NCBI GenBank assembly: GCA_963665085.2
Contig: CAXXXS010000001.1
Span: forward strand, 2,790,001 to 2,854,000
Length of the DNA: 64,000 nucleotides
From: G963665085 sp963665085
GTDB taxonomy: Bacteria; Bacteroidota; Bacteroidia; Bacteroidales; JAAAOM01
Direction of reading: 5' to 3'
The notes beneath the pieces are model-generated. The model saw only the letters and a program-made list of their open reading frames with translations, was not told the origin of the DNA and did not search any database. Of this stretch, positions 9,086 to 17,355 are shown piece after piece; the first letter of the stretch is position 1; each line of letters opens with the position of its first letter. The translations under genes and the position numbers were made by a program.

Positions 9086-9997
9086 ATGATAAACAAATTA
9101 GTTGCAAATATTATCCCCTACATGCCCAAAAAGATGGTGTGGATTTTTTCTAAAAAGTATATTGCAGGGGCAGAACTTGAAGACGCTATTCGTGTGTCTA
9201 AAAACTTGAATAGTAGTAGAATAAAAGTCACCTTGGATGTTTTGGGTGAGTTTATTACAACATTGGATGAAGCTGAAAAAAATAAAGTAGAATATTTACA
9301 TTTAATAGAAGAGACATCCAAAAGTAATATTGATTGTTCATATTCAGTAAAACCAACAAGTTTTGGTCTTCTGATTGATGAAGAATACTGCTATCTAAAA
9401 ATTAGGGAAATAGTAGGAAAAGCTAAACAAAATGAGCGATTCGTACAAATTGATATGGAGGATTCTAAGTGTGTGGATAAAGAATTAAATCTCTATAAAA
9501 GATTATATTCTGAATTTCCGGGTAATGTTGGTATTGTTCTCCAGGCATATTTAAAACGAACGCAAGATGATATTAAATATCTCAATACTTTTAATAATAA
9601 GTCTTACCCCATAAATATCAGATTGTGTAAAGGTATTTATATTGAACCCGAAGAAATTGCATATAAAAAGCGTTCAGAAGTAAATAAAAATTATATTGAT
9701 TGCCTGCAATTAATCTTTAATTCTGGGATGTTCCCGGCAATTGCAACACACGATAAATACTTATTGAAATTTGCCACTGAATATATTTCTGAACATTCAA
9801 TTAAGCCAGATGCTTATGAATACCAAATGTTGTATGGTGTAACACCAAATAGACGAGATAATATTGTTAAAAGTAACTCTACTATAAGGGTTTATGTTCC
9901 ATACGGACAAGAATGGTTTGGCTATTCAACAAGAAGGTTAAAGGAAAATCCAATGGTTGTAACACATATATTGAAATCCTTATTAGTGCCCAATTAA
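9086..9997 (+). CDS. proline dehydrogenase family flavoprotein
   Basis: This enzyme should oxidise L-proline to pyrroline-5-carboxylate with FAD, feeding electrons to quinone. The 303-residue product has the FAD-TIM-barrel signatures of the family: an acidic strand VQIDMED, the NIRLCKGIY segment, and the C-terminal RVYVPYGQEWFGYSTRRLKE block that carries the paired arginines binding the proline carboxylate. An in-frame ATG 33 codons upstream (8987) would add a hydrophobic stretch not found in relatives, so I prefer ATG 9086. No P5C dehydrogenase domain is fused or adjacent, so the second step must be encoded elsewhere. It is separated from the polyketide synthase by a terminator. Confidence 0.85.
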   Translation: MINKLVANIIPYMPKKMVWIFSKKYIAGAELEDAIRVSKNLNSSRIKVTLDVLGEFITTLDEAEKNKVEYLHLIEETSKSNIDCSYSVKPTSFGLLIDEEYCYLKIREIVGKAKQNERFVQIDMEDSKCVDKELNLYKRLYSEFPGNVGIVLQAYLKRTQDDIKYLNTFNNKSYPINIRLCKGIYIEPEEIAYKKRSEVNKNYIDCLQLIFNSGMFPAIATHDKYLLKFATEYISEHSIKPDAYEYQMLYGVTPNRRDNIVKSNSTIRVYVPYGQEWFGYSTRRLKENPMVVTHILKSLLVPN

Positions 9998-10103
9998 AGA
10001 GACTATGTCGTTTTCGTAGTTTTTTTGATTATTCGCGTAATATCTGTTTGTTGAACAATCTATTTCCCGCGTTGTTTCTTTCATTATTAAAGTTTAAATA
10101 ATT

Positions 10104-10814
10104 ATGGAAAGAAGATCGTTCATTAAAAAATCCTCTTTGCTTGGTTTTGGAACAGTAGTGGCAGGTAATGCTTTGTCAAATACATTAAATTTATCAGGAA
10201 CTAAAACAGTTTCAGTGTATGAATTACCAAAATTAGATTATGCTTATGATGCCCTAGAACCATATATTGACGCCCAAACAATGGAGATACATCATTCAAA
10301 ACATCATGCAGGTTATACAAAAAAATTTAATGAAGCTTTGGAAGAAGCCAATTTAAAAGATAAATCGATAGAATCGCTGTTTGCAGAGGTTTCCGGTTTG
10401 CCTGTTGGTATTCGTAACAATGGTGGTGGATATTATAACCATAAGCTGTTTTGGAAAGTAATGTCTCCCAAAGGGGGCGGAGAACCAAAAGCAGAGTTAA
10501 AAAAGGCAATTGAAAAATCATTTGGTACATTTGATAAATTCAAAGAATCTTTTTCAGGTGCGGCAAAATCACAATTCGGATCGGGATGGGCCTGGTTGGT
10601 TAAATCGGGAGATAATTTAGTTGTAACAGCGTCACCAAATCAAGATAATCCTTTAATGGATATATCAGAAGTTAGAGGGACACCTCTTTTAGCAATTGAT
10701 GTTTGGGAACATGCCTATTATCTTAAATATCAAAATATGAGGGCCAGTTATGTTGATGCTTTTTGGAATGTTGTAAACTGGGATTATGTAACGGATTTAT
10801 TTCAAAAATCATAG
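10104..10814 (+). CDS. Fe/Mn superoxide dismutase with Tat-type signal
   Basis: The 236-residue product disproportionates superoxide. Residues 1-25 begin MERRSFIKKSSLLGFG, a twin-arginine signal, so the enzyme is probably exported folded to the periplasm or anchored at the membrane. The catalytic part starts at about residue 40: metal ligands are His63 in EIHHSKHH, a His in GGYYNHKLFW, and Asp and His in AIDVWEHAYY. The glutamine in the NQDNPL segment is placed as in manganese-type enzymes, which suggests Mn or cambialistic use (inference). It runs convergently with the ABC gene and about 100 bases downstream of proline dehydrogenase. Confidence 0.9.
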   Translation: MERRSFIKKSSLLGFGTVVAGNALSNTLNLSGTKTVSVYELPKLDYAYDALEPYIDAQTMEIHHSKHHAGYTKKFNEALEEANLKDKSIESLFAEVSGLPVGIRNNGGGYYNHKLFWKVMSPKGGGEPKAELKKAIEKSFGTFDKFKESFSGAAKSQFGSGWAWLVKSGDNLVVTASPNQDNPLMDISEVRGTPLLAIDVWEHAYYLKYQNMRASYVDAFWNVVNWDYVTDLFQKS

Positions 10815-10869
10815 CATTTTTGAAATATTGTCTGTTTTTTATGTCTGTTAAAGGAATTAGAATTTCATT

Positions 10870-11553
10870 TTATAGTACCTGGCGTATATTTTCGGTTATT
10901 ATATGGCCGTCAAAAAGTTGAATGATTCTATGGGCTTTTTCGGCATCAGAAGGAGAGTGGGTAACCATAACAACAGTTGTTCCTGATTTATTTACTTCTG
11001 TAAGCAAATCCATAATCTCTTCTCCATTTTTCGAATCTAAGTTTCCAGTTGGCTCATCGGCAAGAATTAAAGGAGGAGAGGCTACTACTGCACGTGCTAT
11101 GGCTACTTTTTGTTGTTGTCCACCAGATAATTGTTTCGGGAAATGTGTTTTTCTGTGTGAGATTTTTATTCGATCTAAGACTTCATTTATCTTTTCTTTT
11201 CTTTCTGTAGCTGGTTTTCTTAGGTACAAAAGTGGTAATTCAATATTTTCGTAAACAGATAACTCTTCTATTAAATTAAAATTCTGAAAAACAAACCCAA
11301 TTTTACCTTTCCTGATACCTGTCCGTTTCTTTTCATTGAATTTTGATATATCCATTTCTTCAAAAAAAAGTTGTCCTTTTGTTGGACTATCCAGAAGTCC
11401 AATAATATTTAAAAGAGTGGATTTGCCACAACCAGAAGGCCCCATTATTGCTACAAACTCACCTTTTTTTATTTCAAGGTTTACTTTGTGGAGAGCAATT
11501 GTTTCTACTTCATTTGTCCGAAATATCTTTACGAGATCTTTAGTTTTTATCAT
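10870..11553 (-). CDS. LolD/MacB-type ABC transporter ATPase
   Basis: This is a 227-residue nucleotide-binding subunit. Walker A is GPSGCGKST near residue 40, the Q-loop lies in FVFQNFNLIEEL, the signature is LSGGQQQKVAIARA and Walker B ILADEPTGNLDS. The length, the short form and the TGNLDS extension fit the MacB/LolD/FtsE clade, which couples to FtsX-like permeases for lipoprotein release, peptide export or mechanotransmission. No permease gene lies in the neighbourhood, so its partner is encoded elsewhere or it is an orphan. It is divergent from a sigma-54-type regulator/kinase operon, a pairing I recall from other Bacteroidota, which suggests that the two-component system may control the transporter. 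Confidence 0.9.
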   Translation of the reverse strand: MIKTKDLVKIFRTNEVETIALHKVNLEIKKGEFVAIMGPSGCGKSTLLNIIGLLDSPTKGQLFFEEMDISKFNEKKRTGIRKGKIGFVFQNFNLIEELSVYENIELPLLYLRKPATERKEKINEVLDRIKISHRKTHFPKQLSGGQQQKVAIARAVVASPPLILADEPTGNLDSKNGEEIMDLLTEVNKSGTTVVMVTHSPSDAEKAHRIIQLFDGHIITENIRQVL

Positions 11554-11738
11554 TTTAGTAGAACGATTTCATTCATAAATGCTGTTAAACTTTTTGTCGT
11601 TATTTTGGGGTGTAAGCCCTTAATTGAGATGCAAATAACGAATAGTTGAAATTTACATTTTTTATACCATAGTTTTTAAGAGGTTAATTTTTAGGGGGTT
11701 TAATATTTTAGGATATAATATTTAATTCAAATATAGTA

Positions 11739-11755
11739 CGAAATCGAACATTTCG
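11739..11755. promoter_or_regulatory. inverted repeat, possible operator in divergent promoter region
   Basis: CGAAAT (11739-11744) and ATTTCG (11750-11755) flank a five-base spacer, in the 255-base gap between the divergent ABC ATPase gene and the NtrC-type regulator gene. The placement fits an operator or enhancer bound by the regulator itself. I found no convincing -24/-12 sigma-54 promoter in the gap. Confidence 0.3.
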
Positions 11756-11808
11756 CATTTTTTTCTACTTTTACTTTTTTAATATTTGCCCTTATAAAGA
11801 TAAAAACT

Positions 11809-13185
11809 ATGAGCTCAAAAGTAGGAAAGATTCTTGCAATTGATGATAATGAAGATATTTTATTTGCACTTAAACTTCTTTTAAAACCTCATGTAGAAAT
11901 TATTAAGACGTTAAACACTCCAAATAAAATTCTTCAGGCAATGGATGAAGATGACTATGATGTTATCCTACTTGATATGAATTTTACAAAGGATGCAATT
12001 AGCGGTCAGGAAGGGTTCGATTGGCTGGAACGGATTTTAGAGTTAGATTCTCAGGCGGTCGTAGTCTTTATAACAGCTTATGGCGATGCGGAAAAAGCTG
12101 TTAAAGCAATAAAAGCAGGGGCAACAGATTTTATCGTGAAGCCTTGGCAAAATGAAAAATTGTTAGCTACAATATCATCTTCCGTTAAACTAAAAAGATC
12201 AAGGGTTGAGGCCGATACTCTAAGAAATAAACAAAAAGAAATTAGCGCTGTTTTGGATCAGCCTTTTCATGAGTTTATTGGTAACTCACCTGAGATGCAA
12301 GAAGTTTTTACAACAATTAAAAAAGTAGCCGCAACAGATGCAAATGTTCTGGTACTTGGCGAAAACGGAACAGGAAAAGAGCTTGTTGCCAGGGCGCTAT
12401 ATAGAAATTCAGCGAGAAAAGATGAGGTATTTATTAGCGTAGACTTAGGCTCAATTGCAGAAACACTTTTTGAGAGTGAGTTATTTGGCCATGAAAGAGG
12501 TGCATTTACAGATGCTAAGAAAGAGAAATCAGGGCGTTTTGAAATTGCTAGTGGTGGTACCCTGTTTCTCGATGAAATAGGAAATCTGTCATTAACTATG
12601 CAGCAAAAATTATTAACTGTTATAGAACGAAGGGAAGTTACAAGAGTTGGGGCTACCAGGCCAAAACCAATTGATGTGAGGTTGATATGTGCAACCAACA
12701 ATGATATTCATGAAATGGTTGCAGAAGAAAAATACAGACAGGATTTATTATATCGCATAAATACGGTAGAAATACATTTGCCACCATTAAGAGAGAGGAC
12801 CGGAGATATTACACTACTTGCTGGGCATTTCTTGAAAATCTATGTGAAAAAATATAAGAAACCGATAAAAGCAATTACATCTGCTGCAATTAAAAAATTA
12901 AATCAATATTCATGGCCGGGTAATGTTAGGGAATTGCAACATGCAATAGAACGGGCAGTGATCATGTCTGATGATGATAAGCTTGATCCGGAAGATTTTA
13001 TTCTGGCCCCACCAAGGAAGAAAAATAACGATTTAGACATAAGTACATTTAAATTGGATGAAATTGAGAAAAATGTGATTTCTAAGGTGTTGAAAATGAG
13101 TCAGGGAAATATTACTCAGGCAGCAGATGAGTTGGGTTTAACACGTACATCGCTTTATCGCAGAATGGAAAAACATGGTCTTTAG
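11809..13185 (+). CDS. NtrC-family sigma-54-dependent response regulator
   Basis: The 458-residue transcription activator has a receiver domain (1-125; acidic pocket around Asp12/Asp13, phospho-acceptor Asp56 in LLDMNF, conserved Thr and Lys in the VFITAYG and VKPW motifs), an AAA+ domain (about 150-390; Walker A GENGTGKE at 184-191, Walker B FLDEIGNL) and a C-terminal Fis-type helix-turn-helix ending LGLTRTSLYRRMEKHGL. The sigma-54 contact loop reads GAFTDA at 231-236 instead of the textbook GAFTGA. Its stop overlaps the kinase start by 11 bases, so the two form a cognate pair. The signal and targets are unknown. Confidence 0.95.
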   Translation: MSSKVGKILAIDDNEDILFALKLLLKPHVEIIKTLNTPNKILQAMDEDDYDVILLDMNFTKDAISGQEGFDWLERILELDSQAVVVFITAYGDAEKAVKAIKAGATDFIVKPWQNEKLLATISSSVKLKRSRVEADTLRNKQKEISAVLDQPFHEFIGNSPEMQEVFTTIKKVAATDANVLVLGENGTGKELVARALYRNSARKDEVFISVDLGSIAETLFESELFGHERGAFTDAKKEKSGRFEIASGGTLFLDEIGNLSLTMQQKLLTVIERREVTRVGATRPKPIDVRLICATNNDIHEMVAEEKYRQDLLYRINTVEIHLPPLRERTGDITLLAGHFLKIYVKKYKKPIKAITSAAIKKLNQYSWPGNVRELQHAIERAVIMSDDDKLDPEDFILAPPRKKNNDLDISTFKLDEIEKNVISKVLKMSQGNITQAADELGLTRTSLYRRMEKHGL

Positions 13186-14524
13186 AAATTTTAGAATTAA
13201 TATAATTATTCGGATAGTAGTTCTTATAACTACTATTTTCTTGTTTTTTTTATCATTAGAAACAGATTTTTTTATCACTCCTTTTTTAATCGGGATTGCT
13301 GTTCTGATTCAGATGGTATTGTTATTTCAATTGGTCGATAGGACAAACCGGGAATTAACAAGTTTCCTTGAATCCATTCGTTTCTCAGAATTTACCAGGT
13401 CTTTTCAGATAGAAGGCATGGGAGGATCATTCGACGAACTCAACAAAGCATTTAATGATGTAATCAAAGATTTTCAGGATGTCCGTTCTGAAAAAGAAGA
13501 ACATTTTCATTATTTACAAAGCATTGTTCAAAACATAGATGTTAGCATTATTGCATTTCAGCAAGACGGAGAGATTGAATTGATTAATAAGGCTGCAAAG
13601 AAATTGTTTCAGATTAGCACACTTAAAAACATTAAGGGCTTAAAAACATTTAGTGAAGACCTGGTAAAAAATCTATTCGAAATCAGGCCAGGTGAAAATC
13701 GTCTAGTGAAAGTTTGGGATGAGGATGATCTTTTACACCTGAAGATTTATACAACAGAATTAAAAATTAGGGCCAAGATTGTTACACTTGCAACAATTAC
13801 AAATATCCAAAATGTTTTAGAAGAACAGGAAACAGAAGCGTGGCAGAAATTAATTCGGGTGTTAACTCATGAGATTATGAATTCAATAACGCCTATTGCT
13901 TCACTATCATCTACCATCGATTTAATGTTAAAGGGGGCCATCGAAAATAATGTCGATGGAAAATTCGATGACGAAACAATTATGGAGATCCAACAAGCCC
14001 TCCAGACAATAAATAAACGAAGTACAGGACTGTTGCATTTTGTTAATACTTATCGAAATTTAACACGGATACCAAAACCTAATTTTAAAATTGCATCTGT
14101 AAAAGAACTTTTCAAGAATATCAAACTCCTGATGGAAGAAGAAATTGTTGCGCAAAACATAGAGTTTGCTGTAACAATGGAACCAGATGAGATAAAGTTT
14201 AATGCTGATGAACAACTTATTGAACAGGTAATAATTAACCTGATTAAGAATTCCGTACATGCATTAAATGGCAGAGAAGGTGGAAAGATTATACTTCGTG
14301 CATATCTTAATAAACGGGGTAGGTTAAATATTCAAGTGGTTGATAATGGACAAGGAATATTGAAAGATGTCCTTGATAAAATATTTATACCTTTTTTTAC
14401 CACGAAACAATCAGGATCTGGTATTGGCTTGAGCCTATCCCGGCAAATAATGCGCCTACATAATGGAACAATTTCTGCTTACTCTGTTCCGGAAAAAGAA
14501 ACTGTATTTACATTAACGTTTTAA
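13175..14524 (+). CDS. membrane sensor histidine kinase partner of the NtrC-type regulator
   Basis: The 449-residue kinase has two N-terminal membrane segments (about 8-30 and 33-54) with almost no periplasmic loop, so it probably senses a membrane or cytosolic cue. A coiled linker, a PAS-like region (about 105-215), the H-box LTHEIMNSITPI with phospho-acceptor His232, and a C-terminal ATPase domain follow, with N-box NLIKNSVHAL, G1 DNGQGI and G2 SGSGIGLSLSRQI. The H-box is of the NtrB/AtoS kind. It overlaps the regulator gene by 11 bases and is followed after three bases by a HAD phosphatase gene. Confidence 0.93.
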   Translation: MVFRNFRINIIIRIVVLITTIFLFFLSLETDFFITPFLIGIAVLIQMVLLFQLVDRTNRELTSFLESIRFSEFTRSFQIEGMGGSFDELNKAFNDVIKDFQDVRSEKEEHFHYLQSIVQNIDVSIIAFQQDGEIELINKAAKKLFQISTLKNIKGLKTFSEDLVKNLFEIRPGENRLVKVWDEDDLLHLKIYTTELKIRAKIVTLATITNIQNVLEEQETEAWQKLIRVLTHEIMNSITPIASLSSTIDLMLKGAIENNVDGKFDDETIMEIQQALQTINKRSTGLLHFVNTYRNLTRIPKPNFKIASVKELFKNIKLLMEEEIVAQNIEFAVTMEPDEIKFNADEQLIEQVIINLIKNSVHALNGREGGKIILRAYLNKRGRLNIQVVDNGQGILKDVLDKIFIPFFTTKQSGSGIGLSLSRQIMRLHNGTISAYSVPEKETVFTLTF

Positions 14525-14527
14525 CCA

Positions 14528-14995
14528 ATGTTAGTCGTTTTTGATTTGGATTTTACCTTATGGGATTGCGGCGGTACGTGGTGTGATCATACCGAACCAC
14601 CTTACATTAAAAAGAATGGTAAAGTCTATGATGATTTTGGTGCATTAATGCGGCTATACGATGATGTTGTTGATATTTTACATGATTTGAAAACCCAATC
14701 AGTTCCAATAGCAATTGCTTCTCGTACTTCAAGACCTGCATGGGCAAAGGATTTATTGCGTTTATTTGAAATTGATAATTTGTTTGATTACAAAGAAATC
14801 TACCCGGGAAGTAAAATCAATCATTTTACAACGTTAAATAAAAAAACACGGATACCTTTTCATCAGATGTTATTTTTTGATGACGAGTTACGAAATATAG
14901 AAGAGGTTGGTGGGCTAGGTGTTGAGGTCGTTTATGTCCGTAATGGGATGAACAAGACTTTATTTGGAAATTCTAAACCATTGTTAAGAGTTTAA
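14528..14995 (+). CDS. HAD-superfamily phosphatase, MDP-1-like
   Basis: The 155-residue protein opens with the HAD nucleophile motif VFDLDFTLWDCGGTWCDHT, with Asp6 and Asp8 as nucleophile and acid/base. The Ser-containing motif II lies in IAIASRTSRP and motif III/IV in MLFFDDELRNIEEV. The TLW start and the compact capless size match magnesium-dependent phosphatase 1, which acts on protein phosphotyrosine or small sugar phosphates including fructosamine-type damage products. It is three bases after the histidine kinase stop and likely in its operon, but no functional link is evident. The substrate is unknown. Confidence 0.8.
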   Translation: MLVVFDLDFTLWDCGGTWCDHTEPPYIKKNGKVYDDFGALMRLYDDVVDILHDLKTQSVPIAIASRTSRPAWAKDLLRLFEIDNLFDYKEIYPGSKINHFTTLNKKTRIPFHQMLFFDDELRNIEEVGGLGVEVVYVRNGMNKTLFGNSKPLLRV

Positions 14996-15165
14996 TTTCA
15001 TACGAAAAAGAAACCTTTTGTAAATGTCTTATCAAACGAAAATTTTCTATTGTTTTTCAGCTTAAAGTTACAAATATTAAAGTGAACAATTAATTAGATA
15101 TTCTCTTTATAATCAATTTTAGATTTTGTAATTTCAATATAATATTTATAAAAGAGAAATTAGTT

Positions 15166-15582
15166 ATGAGAATATTAAAGTCAATTATACTTTTAGCTTT
15201 GTTTATTTCAATAGGAACAATCGCTAATTCACAATCATATAAGCCCAAAAAAGTTCCCAGTGTCCCCTTAAATATTCAAGGTCTGGCACAAGAAATACAC
15301 AACGAACTTGTGCTTTTAAATATTCCGTTAAAAGTAAATGACAGGGAATATTTTGCCCTGGATCCAAGAGATCCTAATATGTTTGAATTTTATGCATATC
15401 GTACAATAGGAAAGTCTGGAGAAAGTTCTGTAAAGTTTATTATGTTAGATGGGAAGGTACACTACGCAAGAAAGATTGACGAAGAGACAGGAAAAATAGC
15501 ACAGGGTGTATTGTATAACGATATGAAAGATCGTTGGGATAAATATCTTAGTGCGAAAGAACGTGGGCAAACGATGGATTAA
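15166..15582 (+). CDS. small exported protein of unknown function
   Basis: The 138-residue product starts with a clear signal peptide (MRILKSIILLALFISIGTIANSQS) with probable SPI cleavage after residue 22-23. The mature part is a mixed alpha/beta domain with lysine-rich stretches and no cysteine; I do not recognise a family. The segment DPRDPNMFEFYAYRTIGKSG and a strand pair around residues 85-100 are the only notable patterns. An AT-rich 170-base leader precedes it. It ends 42 bases before the AI-2E-family permease, so co-transcription is possible. Confidence 0.7.
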   Translation: MRILKSIILLALFISIGTIANSQSYKPKKVPSVPLNIQGLAQEIHNELVLLNIPLKVNDREYFALDPRDPNMFEFYAYRTIGKSGESSVKFIMLDGKVHYARKIDEETGKIAQGVLYNDMKDRWDKYLSAKERGQTMD

Positions 15583-15624
15583 TTTTATTAATTTGCTTGT
15601 TTGAATCATTTTATTCGGCATGCA

Positions 15625-16740
15625 ATGCAAAAGCAACCATTAATAGTAAATTATGTATATAGTCTGCTGGCAATTGTTTTAACTGTTTATGGTATAATTG
15701 TCGCAAAAAACTTTTTGTATCCTATAACATTTGGGATATTGTTGGCTTATCTGTTATACCCTGTTGCAAACTATCTCGAAAAGAAGAATTTTCCAAGAAT
15801 ACTTTCCATTTTTTTAAGCCTGATTTTATCTCTGACAGTAGTTTTTTTCGCACTATTTTTTATCTATAAACAACTTTCTGTTCTACTTGATGATTTTCCT
15901 GGATTAAGAAGAAAAGCAATAAATAATATTGAGCATTTAGTTTCTTCTATTGAAACAACTTTTGGAATTGCCGATGAGAAGTTTGAATTTTTTCTTAAGG
16001 ATATTGTAAATACTATTTTTGAGTCAGGAAGGCATTCCTTAAATTTAATTCTATCGGCAACAACAGGGACATTATTTAAGATTGGAATATTGCCTGTCTA
16101 CGTGTTTCTTTTTCTTTATTACAGAACTAAGTTTGCTTATTTCATTCTTAAAGTTGTAAATAGAGAGAAAAGAGATGTTACAGTTAAAATATTAAAAGAC
16201 ATCTCAACCATTGCAAGTAGATACATGCTTGGAGTTGCAACTGTTGTTTTGATTCTTAGCGTTATTAATTCTGTTGGGTTAATGGTAATCGGAATTGAAT
16301 ACGCACTCATTCTAGGAATTGTGTCTGCAATATGTAATTTTATACCCTATTTTGGTACGTTAATAGGTGGTGCTATTCCATTTGTGTTTGCTTTATTAAC
16401 AGGAGACTCCCCGCTACTTGCCCTAAGGGTCTTTATTTTATTTGTGATAATACAATTTTTAGAGAATAACATTTTAACACCCAATATTGTAGGAGATAAT
16501 GTTAAGATATCGCCCTTGTTTATAATCTTTAGCCTTATTGTTGCTGCTATGATTTGGGGGATTCCCGGTATGCTGGTAGTTATTCCATTTCTGGCAATGT
16601 TTAAGATTGTAATCGTAAATATTGAACGTTTTGAACCATATGCTTATTTACTTGATAACCGGGGTACCCAACGACACGCTATAACGGTAGAGAAAATAAG
16701 GGATTTTTTCCTTTTCAGAAAAAGTAAGAAAACAAAATAA
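15625..16740 (+). CDS. AI-2E family (PerM/YdiK-type) membrane permease
   Basis: The 371-residue integral membrane protein has paired N-terminal segments, a soluble loop of about 80 residues after the third segment, and a C-terminal bundle with the family's IPYFGTLIGGAIPFVFALL and PLFIIFSLIVAAMIWGIPGML motifs. Members of the family transport autoinducer-2, export small molecules or act as Na+/H+ antiporters; the substrate here cannot be read from sequence. A TTG at 15601 would extend it by eight residues, but ATG 15625 is the natural start. It converges with the SiaC-like gene with only five bases between stops. Confidence 0.88.
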   Translation: MQKQPLIVNYVYSLLAIVLTVYGIIVAKNFLYPITFGILLAYLLYPVANYLEKKNFPRILSIFLSLILSLTVVFFALFFIYKQLSVLLDDFPGLRRKAINNIEHLVSSIETTFGIADEKFEFFLKDIVNTIFESGRHSLNLILSATTGTLFKIGILPVYVFLFLYYRTKFAYFILKVVNREKRDVTVKILKDISTIASRYMLGVATVVLILSVINSVGLMVIGIEYALILGIVSAICNFIPYFGTLIGGAIPFVFALLTGDSPLLALRVFILFVIIQFLENNILTPNIVGDNVKISPLFIIFSLIVAAMIWGIPGMLVVIPFLAMFKIVIVNIERFEPYAYLLDNRGTQRHAITVEKIRDFFLFRKSKKTK

Positions 16741-16745
16741 AGATT

Positions 16746-17120
16746 TTATTCTGTAACGATGAAGTTAAATTTTATTTCTAAAATGGATTCGTAATATTCG
16801 CCACGTTCCATGATATCATCATCGCCTTCCTCGTAATACCAGTTAATTGTAATTTTATGATTCTTTTTAGAGATATCTACAAGTGCTCTTAAAATATGAA
16901 GGATTGATTTGGATGAACCACTATTAAAATATTCTAGGTCAATATCAATAATTGTGGTGTCTGATGGATTTTGGCAATAATAATAAATCCACTCGTACAG
17001 GGTTTCGTAAAATTTTGATGCATCTTCCGGTATGGAGCGACCACTAAGCCTGATCTTCCCATCAGTAGTAAAACTTACTTCGGGTGTTTTTTTCGTGCTT
17101 TCTATAATCAGGTTCTCCAT
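16746..17120 (-). CDS. SiaC-like (DUF1987) regulatory phosphoprotein
   Basis: This is a 124-residue protein of the family in which SiaC of Pseudomonas is a phospho-switch that binds diguanylate cyclase SiaD and is controlled by the SiaA phosphatase and SiaB kinase. The family pattern is visible: GKIRLSGRSIPEDASKFYETLYEWI, then a buried strand and the YFNSGSSK motif (64-71). Ser67 takes the place of the usual threonine of the Y-x-N-T-S-S motif, by my reading. The second half holds an acidic loop YEEGDDDIMERGEYYESIL. No SiaA, SiaB or GGDEF gene lies in the window. The 235 bases upstream (17121-17355) hold nothing certain. Confidence 0.75.
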   Translation of the reverse strand: MENLIIESTKKTPEVSFTTDGKIRLSGRSIPEDASKFYETLYEWIYYYCQNPSDTTIIDIDLEYFNSGSSKSILHILRALVDISKKNHKITINWYYEEGDDDIMERGEYYESILEIKFNFIVTE

Positions 17121-17355
17121 ATTATCTTATACTCGAAATATATGTTGGTTTGTTAAAACAATCTACATTATTAATTTTTCAAAACTTAAAGATATAAACT
17201 ATAATAATATATTTTAACCTGATCTGGAATTTTTATTGTAGTTCTTGCTATTTTTATCCACAGTAACAAACAGCAAAATATACCGATATTTACTGGGATA
17301 TTGATAAACGAATGAAGTTTTTTAATTCGTCAAACGAATTTGTGAATAATTTTTT

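Noticed and set aside
9913..10101. 62-codon plus-strand ORF overlapping the end of proline dehydrogenase
   Set aside because: It overlaps the well-supported proline dehydrogenase in another frame and its tail is low-complexity; no family is recognisable.
17254..17262. TTATCCACA, a perfect DnaA-box sequence, upstream of the SiaC-like gene
   Set aside because: A single 9-mer is expected about once by chance in a window of this size on two strands. No cluster of boxes, no AT-rich unwinding element with repeats and no dnaA/dnaN genes adjoin, so it does not support an origin.
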